Position numbers and translations under genes: made by a program. From positions 1 to 64,000 of the forward strand of contig NZ_CAACVB010000007.1 in assembly GCF_900659635.1 (NCBI RefSeq): 64,000 nucleotides of DNA, in the 5' to 3' direction. Origin of the DNA: Actinomadura roseirufa (GTDB taxonomy: Bacteria; Actinomycetota; Actinomycetes; Streptosporangiales; Streptosporangiaceae). The notes under the pieces are model-generated. The model had not been told where the DNA came from, ran no database searches, and was given only the letters and a program-made list of their open reading frames with translations. Positions 22,678 through 30,907 of the stretch are shown piece after piece (the first letter of the stretch is position 1; every line of letters starts with the position of its first letter).

Positions 22678-23928
22678 ATGAGCGATCTTCCGCTGCGTTC
22701 GCAGCTGGCCGTCGCGCTCGGTCGTACGGCCGCCAAGGTGTCCCGCATCGCGGGCCGCGGGGACGGCTCGGTGATCGGCGGCCGGATCGGCCTGCGGCTC
22801 GACCCGGAGCTGCTGACCAGGCTCGCCAAGGACCGCAGGCTCGTCCTCGTCAGCGCCACCAACGGCAAGACGACGACGACCCGGCTGATCACCTCGGCGA
22901 TGGCGCCGCTGGGGGAGGTCGCCACCAACGCCTTCGGCGCGAACATGCCCACCGGGCACGTGTCGGCGCTCGCGTCCGCCCCCTCGGCCCGCTACGGCGT
23001 GCTGGAGTGTGACGAGAAATACGTTCCGATGGTGCTCGCCGAGACGGGCGCGAACGTCGTCGCGCTGATGAACCTCAGCCGCGACCAGATGGACCGTGCC
23101 GCCGAGATCTGGCTGCTGGCCGGCAAGTGGCGGCGGGCGCTGGAGGCGTCGCCGCAGAGCCACGTCATCGCCAACTGCGACGACCCGCTCGTCACCTGGG
23201 GGGCGTCCACGGCCCGCAACGTGACGTGGGTCGCCGCCGGCCAGCACTGGCGCGAGGACTCCTGGTGCTGCCCCGAGTGCGGCGGCCCCCTCGACCGGCA
23301 GGACACCGACGAGGACAGCGACTGGCGCTGCCGGCAGTGCCACTTCGCCCGGCCCCGCCCGAACTGGATCCTGCGCGGCGACCAGATCGCGACGCCCGAC
23401 GGCCGGGTGTTCCCGCTGACGGGGCTGTCGCTGCCCGGCCGCGCCAACCGCTCCAACGCGCTCGTCGCGCTCGCGGTCGTCGCCCAGTTCGGCGTGCCGC
23501 CCGAGCAGGCGCTGCCGCTGCTCAGCCAGGTCACCTCCGTCGCCGGCCGCTACACCACGGTCGAGCACCAGGGCCGCAGCATCCGGCTGCTGCTGTCGAA
23601 GAACCCGGCGGGATGGCTGGAGGCGTTCGACGTGCTCCAGCCGGCGCCCGGCCCGGTCGCCCTGTCGATCAACGCGCAGGGTCCCGACGGCCGCGACACG
23701 TCCTGGCTGTGGGACGTCGACTACCGCATCCTGCGCGGCCGTCCCGTCTGGGTCGCCGGGGAGCGCCGGGTCGACCTCGCCGCGCGGCTGGAGGCCGCCG
23801 AGGTGTCCTTCACCGTCGTGGACGACTTCGAGCAGGCCGTGATGGCGGTCCCGCCCGGTCACCTGGACGTGATCGCCAACTACACCGCCTTCCAGAGCAT
23901 CCGAACGAGGTACGGCCGTGTCGTCTGA
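22678..23928 (+). CDS. murT: Lipid II isoglutaminyl synthase, Mur-ligase subunit MurT
   Basis: MurT with GatD amidates D-glutamate in the lipid II stem peptide. The 416-residue product has the Mur-ligase central domain with the ATP loop S-A-T-N-G-K-T-T-T-T-R near residues 58-68, N-A-F-G-A-N-M-P-T-G-H, and E-C-D-E-K-Y. A Cys4 zinc ribbon (C-C-P-E-C-G ... C-R-Q-C, about 197-223) is inserted, a hallmark of MurT. The C-terminal domain contains the D-V-D-Y-R region expected to meet GatD. The stop lies 11 bp inside gatD. Cytoplasmic. Confidence 0.95.
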   Translation: MSDLPLRSQLAVALGRTAAKVSRIAGRGDGSVIGGRIGLRLDPELLTRLAKDRRLVLVSATNGKTTTTRLITSAMAPLGEVATNAFGANMPTGHVSALASAPSARYGVLECDEKYVPMVLAETGANVVALMNLSRDQMDRAAEIWLLAGKWRRALEASPQSHVIANCDDPLVTWGASTARNVTWVAAGQHWREDSWCCPECGGPLDRQDTDEDSDWRCRQCHFARPRPNWILRGDQIATPDGRVFPLTGLSLPGRANRSNALVALAVVAQFGVPPEQALPLLSQVTSVAGRYTTVEHQGRSIRLLLSKNPAGWLEAFDVLQPAPGPVALSINAQGPDGRDTSWLWDVDYRILRGRPVWVAGERRVDLAARLEAAEVSFTVVDDFEQAVMAVPPGHLDVIANYTAFQSIRTRYGRVV

Positions 23929-24649
23929 CCGCATCAAGATCGTCTGGATCTACCCGGACCTGCTCAGCACCTACGGGGACCAGGGCAACACGATCGTCCT
24001 GGAGCGCCGCGCCGCGCTGCGCGGCATCCCGACCGAGACCGTGCACATGCGCTCGGACGAGCGGGTCCCCCAGGACGGCCACATCTACCTGCTCGGCGGC
24101 GGTGAGGACCGCCCGCAGATCCTCGCCGCGCAGCGGCTGCGCAACGACGGCGGCCTCGCCTACGCCGTGCAGCGCGGCGCGGTGGTCTTCGCCGTGTGCG
24201 CCGGGTTCCAGATCCTCGGCCACGAGTTCGGCGGCGAGGAGGGCCAGCCCGTCCCGGGCCTCGGCATCCTCGACATCCGCAGCGGCCGCGGGCAGCAGCG
24301 GGCGGTCGGCGAGGTCGTCGGCGACGTGTCCGCCGAGCTGAACATCCCGCGGATCACCGGCTTCGAGAACCACCAGGGCGCCACCAGCATCGGCCCCGGC
24401 GCCAAGCCGTTCGCCAAGGTCGTCTCGGGCGTCGGCAACGGCGACGGCAGCGGTTTCGAGGGCGCCTACAGCGGCCGTGTCCTCGGCACCTACATGCACG
24501 GCCCGGCGCTCGTCCGCAATCCCGCGCTCGCCGACCTGCTGCTCTCCTGGGCGGTGGGCCAGCGGCTCCAGCCCATCGACGACTCGTGGGCGGGCCGGCT
24601 GCGCGAGGAGCGTCTCAACGCCGTCCTGTCCGGGCCCGCGCCCCGCTGA
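23918..24649 (+). CDS. gatD: Lipid II isoglutaminyl synthase, glutaminase subunit GatD
   Basis: A class I, CobB/CobQ-like glutamine amidotransferase of 243 residues that passes ammonia to MurT. The nucleophile is Cys94 in F-A-V-C-A-G-F-Q, at the same number as in Staphylococcus GatD, and His194 in Y-M-H-G-P fits the second catalytic residue. The N-terminal Y-P-D-L-L-S-T-Y-G-D-Q-G-N motif is also typical. It overlaps murT by 11 nt, so the two are co-translated. Confidence 0.95.
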   Translation: MSSDRIKIVWIYPDLLSTYGDQGNTIVLERRAALRGIPTETVHMRSDERVPQDGHIYLLGGGEDRPQILAAQRLRNDGGLAYAVQRGAVVFAVCAGFQILGHEFGGEEGQPVPGLGILDIRSGRGQQRAVGEVVGDVSAELNIPRITGFENHQGATSIGPGAKPFAKVVSGVGNGDGSGFEGAYSGRVLGTYMHGPALVRNPALADLLLSWAVGQRLQPIDDSWAGRLREERLNAVLSGPAPR

Positions 24650-24787
24650 TCAATCCCGGGCGTCCGGTCCGGCAAAGAAGCCGCCAACCCGCCGCGCCGA
24701 CCACGCCCCGCCCCCCGTCCCGGCCGGTATCCCTGCTGGCGTAGGTCAGCGCGGCGTCCGATGCCGCGCCACGGGGGAGGGTGCGCG

Positions 24788-27454
24788 GTGGGGGCGTCAG
24801 CGGTTTCCCGGGCACTCGCCGTCCCGGAGCGCGCGGCGGCCGGGCTCGTCGACGGCGTGGCGGTCGTCATGCCCGCCTACCAGGAGGCCGCGAACCTCCG
24901 GGCCACCGTCGAGGACTTCCTCGGCACGCTCCGCGAGGCCGGGGTCGAGCACGCCGTCGTGGTCGTCGACGACGGCAGCTCCGACGGCACCGGCGCGGTC
25001 CTGGACGCGCTCGCCGCCCGTCACCCCGGCCGGGTCGTCGCCGTCCGCCACGGCGCCAACCGCGGCTACGGCGCGGCTGTCCGCACCGGCATCGACGCGG
25101 CGCTGCGCCGCACCCGGCTGCGGCTGCTGCTGCTCACCGACGCCGACGGGCAGTTCCGCGCGGCCGACCTCCCGGCGTTCCTGGACCTGCGGCGGCGCGA
25201 GCGCGCGGACGTCGTGATCGGCTACCGGCGCGAGCGCGCCGACCCGCCCGCGCGCCGGATCAACGGACGGCTGTGGACGCTCGCGGCCCGGCTGCTGCTC
25301 GGCGTCCGCAGCCACGACGTGGACTGCGCGTACAAACTTTTCGACCGGCGGGTGCTGACCGGCCTGGAGCTGATCGGCGAGGCCGCGGCGATCGACCCCG
25401 AGCTGCTCGCCAGGGCCGCGCGGGGACGGCACCGGATCGTCGAGGCGCCCGTCGGGCACCACCCGCGCGAGCACGGCCGGCAGACCGGCGCCTCCCCGAA
25501 GGTCGTCCTCCGGTCCCTGCTGAGCCTCGCCCGCGTCCACCGGAACCTGGCGCGCGCGGCGCGGCGGGCGCGGCGGGCACCGGCGCGGGACCCGGTGCTC
25601 ACGCTCGTGACGCTCGCCGCGTCCGCGCTGTCCGCGGCGGCGTACGCGCACTACGCGCGGCTCGGCGGCGTCCTCGCCTACGACGACGCCGTCTCGCACG
25701 CCCTCATCACCCGGCGCGTGATCGACGGCCCGGTGGCCGGACCGGCGCAGCTCGGCGGCGTGTGGCTGCCGCTGACGCACCTGCTCGCGCTGCCGCTCAG
25801 CGGTTTCGACGGGCTCTACTTCTCCGGCTTCGCGGGCGCGACCGTCTCCATGGCGGCGTTCGTGCTGACCGTCCGCTCCCTATACCGAATCGCGGCGCGC
25901 ATGGCGCTCCCGGCGGGCGGCGAACCGGACGCCGGCGGCCCACCGGACGGCCGGGCCCGCGCGGCCGGCGCGGCGGCGGCGTTGCTGTTCGCGGCGAACA
26001 GCAACGTCCTGTACCTGCAGAGCACGCCCATGACGGAGCTGCCGCTCCTCGCCTGCGCCGCCGCGGCCGTCGACCACCTTCAGCGCTGGTGCCGCACCGG
26101 CCGGTACACGCACCTCACGACCGCCTCGATCGCGACGCTGCTGGCGACCCTCACCCGGTACGAGGGCTGGATCCTCGCCCTGGCCGTCGCCGCCGTCGTG
26201 GCCTACACCGCGGTCGCGGGCGACCTCGGCGTCGCGGGCGACACGCCGGTGTCCCGCGCGAGACGGCGCGTCCGGCTGGAGTCGCACCTCCTGTTCTTCT
26301 GCGCCGTCGCCTTCAGCGGGATCGCGGGCTGGCTGTGCTGGAACCACGTCCTGTTCGGCGACGCGCTCAACTGGAGCTCGGGCGCCTACGCCAAGCCGTC
26401 CTTGTGGGTGACGTCCGGCGAACGGGCGATCGGCGACCTGACCGTGTCGGCGCACGCCTACCTCGGCGCGGTGGGCCTGGTGGTCGGACCCCTCACGCCC
26501 CTCCTCGCCCTCGCCGGGCTGGCGGTGTACGCGTGGCGGCACCGGCTCCGCCCCGCGTCGGCCGCGCCCTACGTCACGCTGGTCTTCCTGCCGTTCTTCG
26601 TCCTCATGCTCTACCTGGGGCAGCGGCCCCTGCACATCCCGTCGATCAACGGCGACCTCTACAACGTGCGGTTCGGCCTGGTCATGGCCCTCGCCACTTC
26701 GGTGTTCGCCGGATACCTCTGCGTGCTCGTCCCGGCGGCACGGCCGCGCCGCGCGGCCGTCGCGGCGGTGGCCGCCACCGTGCTCGCCGTCCCCGGCACC
26801 GCCACGTTCGCCGAGCCGCTGGCCTGGCGGCGCCGGGCCGACCCTCGGACCGCCGTGGTCACCGCGTGGCTGCGCGGCCACTACGACGGCGGCCGTGTCC
26901 TGATGCAGGGCTTCGGCAACGAGTCGGTGTCGTTCCGGTCCCGGCTGCCCAGCGCACAGATCGTCTATGAGGGCGGCTTCCGCCTCTGGGACCGGGCCCT
27001 GGCCGACCCGGCGGCCAACGGCATCCGCTGGATCGTCGCGCGGACCACCCCCGGCGCCGAGGACGGCACCTGGACCGCACTGCGCGGCACCCCCGCCCTG
27101 AACGCCTACTCCCTCACCTACAACGACGGCCGCTACCGCGTCTACCGCCGAACACCCCCGCCCCCGCCCGCGAACCGGGCGGCGATCTCGGCGACGAGCC
27201 GGAGGGCCACTCCGGCGACGAGCCCATCCGCACGCGCGCCCGCGAACCCGGCGGCGCCTCCGGTGGCGTCTCTGGGGGCGGTCTCGGTGGCGGGGCGGGC
27301 GGCGAGTGCGGCGGCGGTGTCCTCGTCCGCGCCCGCGATCGTGAGTGCGGGTTCGGCCGCGTTTCCGGTCGTGGCCCCGGCGACCTCGGTTGTGAGGCCG
27401 GTCGTTAGCTCGGCGGCGGGGTTGGTGGGGCGAGGCGGGGGGAGTGGTTGGTGA
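24788..27454 (+). CDS. Fused GT2 polyprenol-phosphate-type glycosyltransferase and GT-C-like membrane transferase
   Basis: An 888-residue protein from GTG 24788, with GGGGGAGG 7 bp upstream. Residues 1-240 are a DPM1/DPG-synthase-like GT2 domain: V-V-M-P-A-Y-Q-E-A, V-V-V-D-D-G-S-S-D-G-T and L-L-T-D-A-D-G-Q-F. From about residue 265 a GT-C-like membrane domain begins with D-D-A-V-S-H in the first outer loop, the acidic pair expected of ArnT/PMT-type lipid-sugar users, and about 9-10 membrane segments. The fusion suggests that one protein makes a polyprenyl-phosphate sugar and uses it outside. The last 100 residues are Ala/Ser/Pro low complexity and end by overlapping the next start (GTGA). Confidence 0.75.
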   Translation: MGASAVSRALAVPERAAAGLVDGVAVVMPAYQEAANLRATVEDFLGTLREAGVEHAVVVVDDGSSDGTGAVLDALAARHPGRVVAVRHGANRGYGAAVRTGIDAALRRTRLRLLLLTDADGQFRAADLPAFLDLRRRERADVVIGYRRERADPPARRINGRLWTLAARLLLGVRSHDVDCAYKLFDRRVLTGLELIGEAAAIDPELLARAARGRHRIVEAPVGHHPREHGRQTGASPKVVLRSLLSLARVHRNLARAARRARRAPARDPVLTLVTLAASALSAAAYAHYARLGGVLAYDDAVSHALITRRVIDGPVAGPAQLGGVWLPLTHLLALPLSGFDGLYFSGFAGATVSMAAFVLTVRSLYRIAARMALPAGGEPDAGGPPDGRARAAGAAAALLFAANSNVLYLQSTPMTELPLLACAAAAVDHLQRWCRTGRYTHLTTASIATLLATLTRYEGWILALAVAAVVAYTAVAGDLGVAGDTPVSRARRRVRLESHLLFFCAVAFSGIAGWLCWNHVLFGDALNWSSGAYAKPSLWVTSGERAIGDLTVSAHAYLGAVGLVVGPLTPLLALAGLAVYAWRHRLRPASAAPYVTLVFLPFFVLMLYLGQRPLHIPSINGDLYNVRFGLVMALATSVFAGYLCVLVPAARPRRAAVAAVAATVLAVPGTATFAEPLAWRRRADPRTAVVTAWLRGHYDGGRVLMQGFGNESVSFRSRLPSAQIVYEGGFRLWDRALADPAANGIRWIVARTTPGAEDGTWTALRGTPALNAYSLTYNDGRYRVYRRTPPPPPANRAAISATSRRATPATSPSARAPANPAAPPVASLGAVSVAGRAASAAAVSSSAPAIVSAGSAAFPVVAPATSVVRPVVSSAAGLVGRGGGSGW

Positions 27455-28917
27455 CCGCGCCGATGACCACGGCCGCGCCGCCGCGTCCCGCCGCCGCGCC
27501 CGCGCTGCTGCCGGAACCGCCTGAGGACCTCAGCGCGCGCCGCCTGCTGAGCCGCGGGCAGGCCGCCGTCGGCGGCGCCACCGCCGTCTTCGCCGCCGCC
27601 GCGCTCGGGGTCCACGCGCTGACGGGCGCCGGGCCGTCCTTCACGTGGTGGGCGCAGGCCGTGATCGCCTTCTGCACCGCCGTGTACGCGCTGGTGGTCG
27701 GGTTCAAGCTGCTGATGGTCCTCGGTTCGTGGGAGGCTCCGGTGCTGCGTTTCGGCCCGGACGACCTCCGCTCCGTCCCCAATGGCGAGCTGCCCGCCTA
27801 CACCGTCCTCGTCCCGCTGTACAAGGAGGCCGAGGTCCTGCCGCACCTCCTGGACCGGCTCGGCCGCCTCGACTACCCCGCCGACCGCCTCCAGGTGCTG
27901 TTGCTGGTCGAGCAGGACGACACCGAGACACGGGACGCGCTCCCGCCCGAACTGCCGGGCTCGTTCGAGGTCGTCCTCATCCCGCCGTCCGCGCCGCGCA
28001 CCAAGCCCAAGGCGTGCAATGTCGGCCTCGCCCACGCCCGTGGCGAGTTCGTCGTCGTCTACGACGCCGAGGACCGTCCCTCCACCGGCCAACTCCGCGA
28101 GGCCGTCCTCGCCTTCCGCGCGCTGCCCGACCGCGTCGTCTGCGTCCAGGCCGAACTCCAGTACTGGAACCCGTGGACGAACTGGCTGACCCGCTGCTTC
28201 GCCGCCGAGTACGCCACCAACTTCAGCCTCGTCCTGCGCGGCCTGGACCGCCACCGGCTGCCGATCCCGCTCGGCGGCACGTCCAACCACTTCCGCGCCG
28301 CGGCCCTGCGCGACCTCGGGGCCTGGGACCCCTACAACGTCACCGAGGACGCCGATCTCGGCATCCGCATCGCCCGTCGTGGGTGGGACGTCCGGATGAT
28401 GGACTCGGTCACGGAAGAGGAGGCCAACAGCAGGCTGGGGAACTGGATCCGCCAGCGTAGCCGCTGGATCAAGGGCCACATCCAGACCTGGCTCGTCCAC
28501 ACCCGCCATCCGGTCCGGTTGTGGCGCGAGCTCGGCACCAGGGGCACCGTCGCCTTCCACCTCACGATGGGGTTCTCGACCTTCGCCGCATTGGCCAATC
28601 CACTGTTCTGGGCGCTGACCCTCATCTACCTGTTCACGGGCGTCCAGTTCATCGGGGTCCTGTTCCCGGCGGCGACGCTCTATACAGGGGTGGCCACGAT
28701 GGCGGGAGGCAACCTCCTGATGGCCTACTGCATGATGACCGGCTGCCTGGAGCGCGACCTCCACCGCGCCGTCCGGACCATGCTGACCGCACCCCTCTAC
28801 TGGGCCCTGATGAGCGTCGCCGCCTGCAAGGCTGTGGCGCAACTCCTGCGCCCCAGCCGCCGCCACTTCTGGGAACTCACCGACCACGGCCTGGTGAACG
28901 ACCCGCCGCCCGGCTGA
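27451..28917 (+). CDS. Processive-type GT2 membrane glycosyltransferase (XagB-like)
   Basis: A 488-residue enzyme. The GTG at 27451 overlaps the previous TGA and has a G-rich RBS; a TTG one codon upstream is less likely. Two N-terminal TM segments (about 37-58 and 62-86) precede the catalytic domain: Y-T-V-L-V-P-L-Y-K-E-A, the D-x-D-like V-Y-D-A-E-D-R-P, G-G-T-S-N-H-F-R, T-E-D-A-D-L and Q-R-S-R-W (QxxRW). Three or four C-terminal TM segments follow. The arrangement matches XagB-type and related polysaccharide synthases, which polymerise a beta-linked glycan. The acceptor and sugar cannot be read from sequence. Confidence 0.82.
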   Translation: MTAPMTTAAPPRPAAAPALLPEPPEDLSARRLLSRGQAAVGGATAVFAAAALGVHALTGAGPSFTWWAQAVIAFCTAVYALVVGFKLLMVLGSWEAPVLRFGPDDLRSVPNGELPAYTVLVPLYKEAEVLPHLLDRLGRLDYPADRLQVLLLVEQDDTETRDALPPELPGSFEVVLIPPSAPRTKPKACNVGLAHARGEFVVVYDAEDRPSTGQLREAVLAFRALPDRVVCVQAELQYWNPWTNWLTRCFAAEYATNFSLVLRGLDRHRLPIPLGGTSNHFRAAALRDLGAWDPYNVTEDADLGIRIARRGWDVRMMDSVTEEEANSRLGNWIRQRSRWIKGHIQTWLVHTRHPVRLWRELGTRGTVAFHLTMGFSTFAALANPLFWALTLIYLFTGVQFIGVLFPAATLYTGVATMAGGNLLMAYCMMTGCLERDLHRAVRTMLTAPLYWALMSVAACKAVAQLLRPSRRHFWELTDHGLVNDPPPG

Positions 28918-29258
28918 TGAGCGGGCGGTGACATGGCGCAGCGGCACCTCGATCGGGAGTTTCTCGTACTCCTCTCCGTAAGCCGCTCGCGACCGTGCCG
29001 GCCATCTATTCTGAGCGATCCTCGGTCGGTTTTCGTAGATGGAAAGCGTGGCAAAGAGGTGGCCGCTGTCTTCGTGCCGGGACGAGATCTACGGGAGCGC
29101 GTCCGTTGAGCTGGAGGAGTACACCGCGATCCGGGCGGCGACCCCCGGGTCCGACCGCGTCTTTCAGATGGTGTCCAGTGCCCGTCCAGTGCCTGTCCAG
29201 TGCGGCTGAATAGCTTGTACCGCAACGGATCACATCACACCGGAAATGGAGGAGGGAC
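28918..29258 (+). other. Intergenic region carrying the promoter of the secreted-protein genes
   Basis: No gene is supported in these 341 bp. The 3' end holds three 11-bp direct repeats and a -10-like sequence, listed separately, followed by a strong GGAGGAGGG RBS for the next gene. Confidence 0.5.
29173..29216 (+). promoter_or_regulatory. Triple 11-bp direct repeat and -10 element: candidate SARP operator
   Basis: GTCCAGT occurs at 29173, 29184 and 29195, exactly 11 bp apart (TGTCCAGTGCC, CGTCCAGTGCC, TGTCCAGTGCG). A -10-like ATAGCT begins 8 bp after the last heptamer. Heptamer direct repeats at 11-bp pitch ending 8 bp upstream of the -10 are the known layout of SARP-activated promoters such as those bound by ActII-ORF4. 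A SARP gene lies 1.7 kb further on (start 33142). Confidence 0.5.
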
Positions 29259-29894
29259 ATGCGAAATCGTTTGTGGAGATCCTGTACCCGGACCGCAGCG
29301 GCGATTACCGCTAGTGTCGTAACCCTCGCAGCGGGCGGAACTCTGACTGCCGCCGGCCCGGCCAGCGCCGCCACCTCGTCGAAACTGCGGGTGATCAAGG
29401 TCACCAACGGCGAGTTCAACGTCATTCTTCCGAACCCTCAGGTCGGAAGGCGGGCGGTGGCCGCGAGCAACGTTACGGCTGCCCACGCTTTCAGCAGCTT
29501 CCAGAAGCTCACGATCCAGTCGGAAGGCTTCGATATCGACGGACGTATTAAAGGCACGCTTAAGAGCCACAACTTCGAGAGCTTGTGGACGGTCTACAAC
29601 CTGCCGAGATCGTCCGGCTGGAAGGTGTGGGCCCTCAGCTTCAAGAAGGACAGCAGTCAGAGCGTCCTGAAGGAGACCTTCCACCGGGAACAGCTGGTCA
29701 ACCTCGACATCGACATTCACTTCACGGTCAAAGCCGCCTCGTTGAAGGGGGTATCCACCCTGCGCATCGGGTTCGAGACGGTGAGGCTGGAGCTCGACGG
29801 AGTGATTAAGGACTTCACGGTCGTCAACCCGGAGTCCGGCGGCGCGAAGGACCAGGACGGCAAGGAAATCCCGGTCGAATTCGACCCGATCTGA
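29259..29894 (+). CDS. Secreted protein of unknown function
   Basis: A 211-residue protein behind GGAGGAGGGAC. A classical signal peptide (R-R-residues, hydrophobic A-A-A-I-T-A-S-V-V-T-L-A-A-G-G, cleavage after A-S-A near residue 39) exports it. The mature part has no Cys, is rich in beta-type alternation (F-N-V-I-L-P, K-L-T-I-Q-S-E-G-F-D-I-D-G-R-I-K-G-T-L) and has no motif I recognise. It probably forms a two-gene unit with the next secreted protein. GC content is lower than in surrounding genes, in keeping with an accessory origin. Confidence 0.7.
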   Translation: MRNRLWRSCTRTAAAITASVVTLAAGGTLTAAGPASAATSSKLRVIKVTNGEFNVILPNPQVGRRAVAASNVTAAHAFSSFQKLTIQSEGFDIDGRIKGTLKSHNFESLWTVYNLPRSSGWKVWALSFKKDSSQSVLKETFHREQLVNLDIDIHFTVKAASLKGVSTLRIGFETVRLELDGVIKDFTVVNPESGGAKDQDGKEIPVEFDPI

Positions 29895-30070
29895 CCGAGG
29901 CCTCCCGATGGGCTCCGGGCGACCTACCCGATGATGCGTTGACGACGGCGGCGATTGGTTCCGGGCAGGCACCGGCACCAGTCGCCGCCGAACCTCGTTG
30001 GGGCCGGCCCGCCGCGCGTGAAATGTGGACCGCCTTCCTTTTCGCACTTATATTGGCCGAGAGGGCTGAC

Positions 30071-30652
30071 ATGCCATCCACCACGAACACTCCGATATCG
30101 ATGACCAGCCGGCATCCTGGTGTTCCTCGCATATCACTGGGCGTGGCACGGAACGTGCTGACGAGATTTGCCACGGCCGCCACTTCGACAATGGCGGCTG
30201 CAATGCTTCTGATCGGCGGCTCCAACGCCGCACTCGCGGACGGCGCGCATTTCGTGCCGGAGGCTACCGATGTCAGTTGGGATGGCACCGTCGCCACCGT
30301 TACGTTCCGTGAAGTCGGTGTGGTGCTGAAGGCGGACGTGACCACGATCTCCGTCAAGGTGACCGCCGACGTGGACGCCGTCTGCAGGCGAGGAGTTTCG
30401 ACACTTCACATTTACCGGTCGGCGACCGCCCTGGATGCGAAGGACTATCCGATCGGCGACGACCACACCGTCGAAGGCGCCGCCAGGGTGCCGCTCGAGG
30501 TGCCGGGGTTGGAGGTTTCCGGCTTCACGTGTGTGATAACGAACACATCGGTCACGACTGTCCTCAAGGATTTCCGGACCGGCGCGACTCTGACCCACAG
30601 AACTGACCACCAACAGATCCGAAAAAGCACCACCAGGGCACTGCGTCAGTGA
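30071..30652 (+). CDS. Second secreted protein of unknown function
   Basis: A 193-residue protein from ATG 30071, preceded by GAGAGGG; the frame is open upstream to 29939 without a better start. An unusually long N-region (about 25 residues) leads to a hydrophobic segment (A-T-S-T-M-A-A-A-M-L-L-I-G-G) and a cleavage site after A-L-A near residue 57. The mature domain has two Cys (near C-R-R and F-T-C-V-I-T), likely a disulfide. No family recognised. Its layout and size suggest distant relation or joint function with the upstream secreted protein. Confidence 0.6.
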   Translation: MPSTTNTPISMTSRHPGVPRISLGVARNVLTRFATAATSTMAAAMLLIGGSNAALADGAHFVPEATDVSWDGTVATVTFREVGVVLKADVTTISVKVTADVDAVCRRGVSTLHIYRSATALDAKDYPIGDDHTVEGAARVPLEVPGLEVSGFTCVITNTSVTTVLKDFRTGATLTHRTDHQQIRKSTTRALRQ

Positions 30653-30870
30653 TCCCTTGAAGATCTGAGGCAGGGCGTTCAAGGATTTCGTCTGCGGTCT
30701 TGGTCCAGGTGAAAGGCCGGGGCGCCGCGGTCCAGGGTCTGATCCAGTCGCATCAGGCGCCGCGGAGATCACCGCCTCGACCCGTCCGTCGGTGATCTTC
30801 CGCGGCCCTTGGCGTGGCGCAGCGCGGACAGGTGATGCCTCCGGGCCTCGACGGGGCGGCCGGCCCGGTC
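30651..30870 (-). pseudogene. IS630-family transposase remnant
   Basis: Two pieces of an IS630-type transposase survive in different frames. One reads P-R-K-I-T-D-G-R-V-E-A-V-I (the end of the N-terminal helix-turn-helix region, where intact proteins have R-x-I-T-D-x-x-V-E-x-V-I). The other reads P-R-P-F-T-W-T-K-T-A-D-E-I-L, the family's conserved C-terminal motif. The catalytic DDE core between them is deleted. It abuts the 3' end of the SARP gene. Confidence 0.6.
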
Positions 30871-30907
30871 ACGCCGCGGAGCAGGGTGAGAGCGTGCGCG
30901 CGACTTC

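Noticed and set aside
28797..29425. Minus-strand frames between the XagB-like gene and the first secreted protein.
   Set aside because: They overlap the well-supported signal-peptide gene and the promoter repeats and have no motifs.
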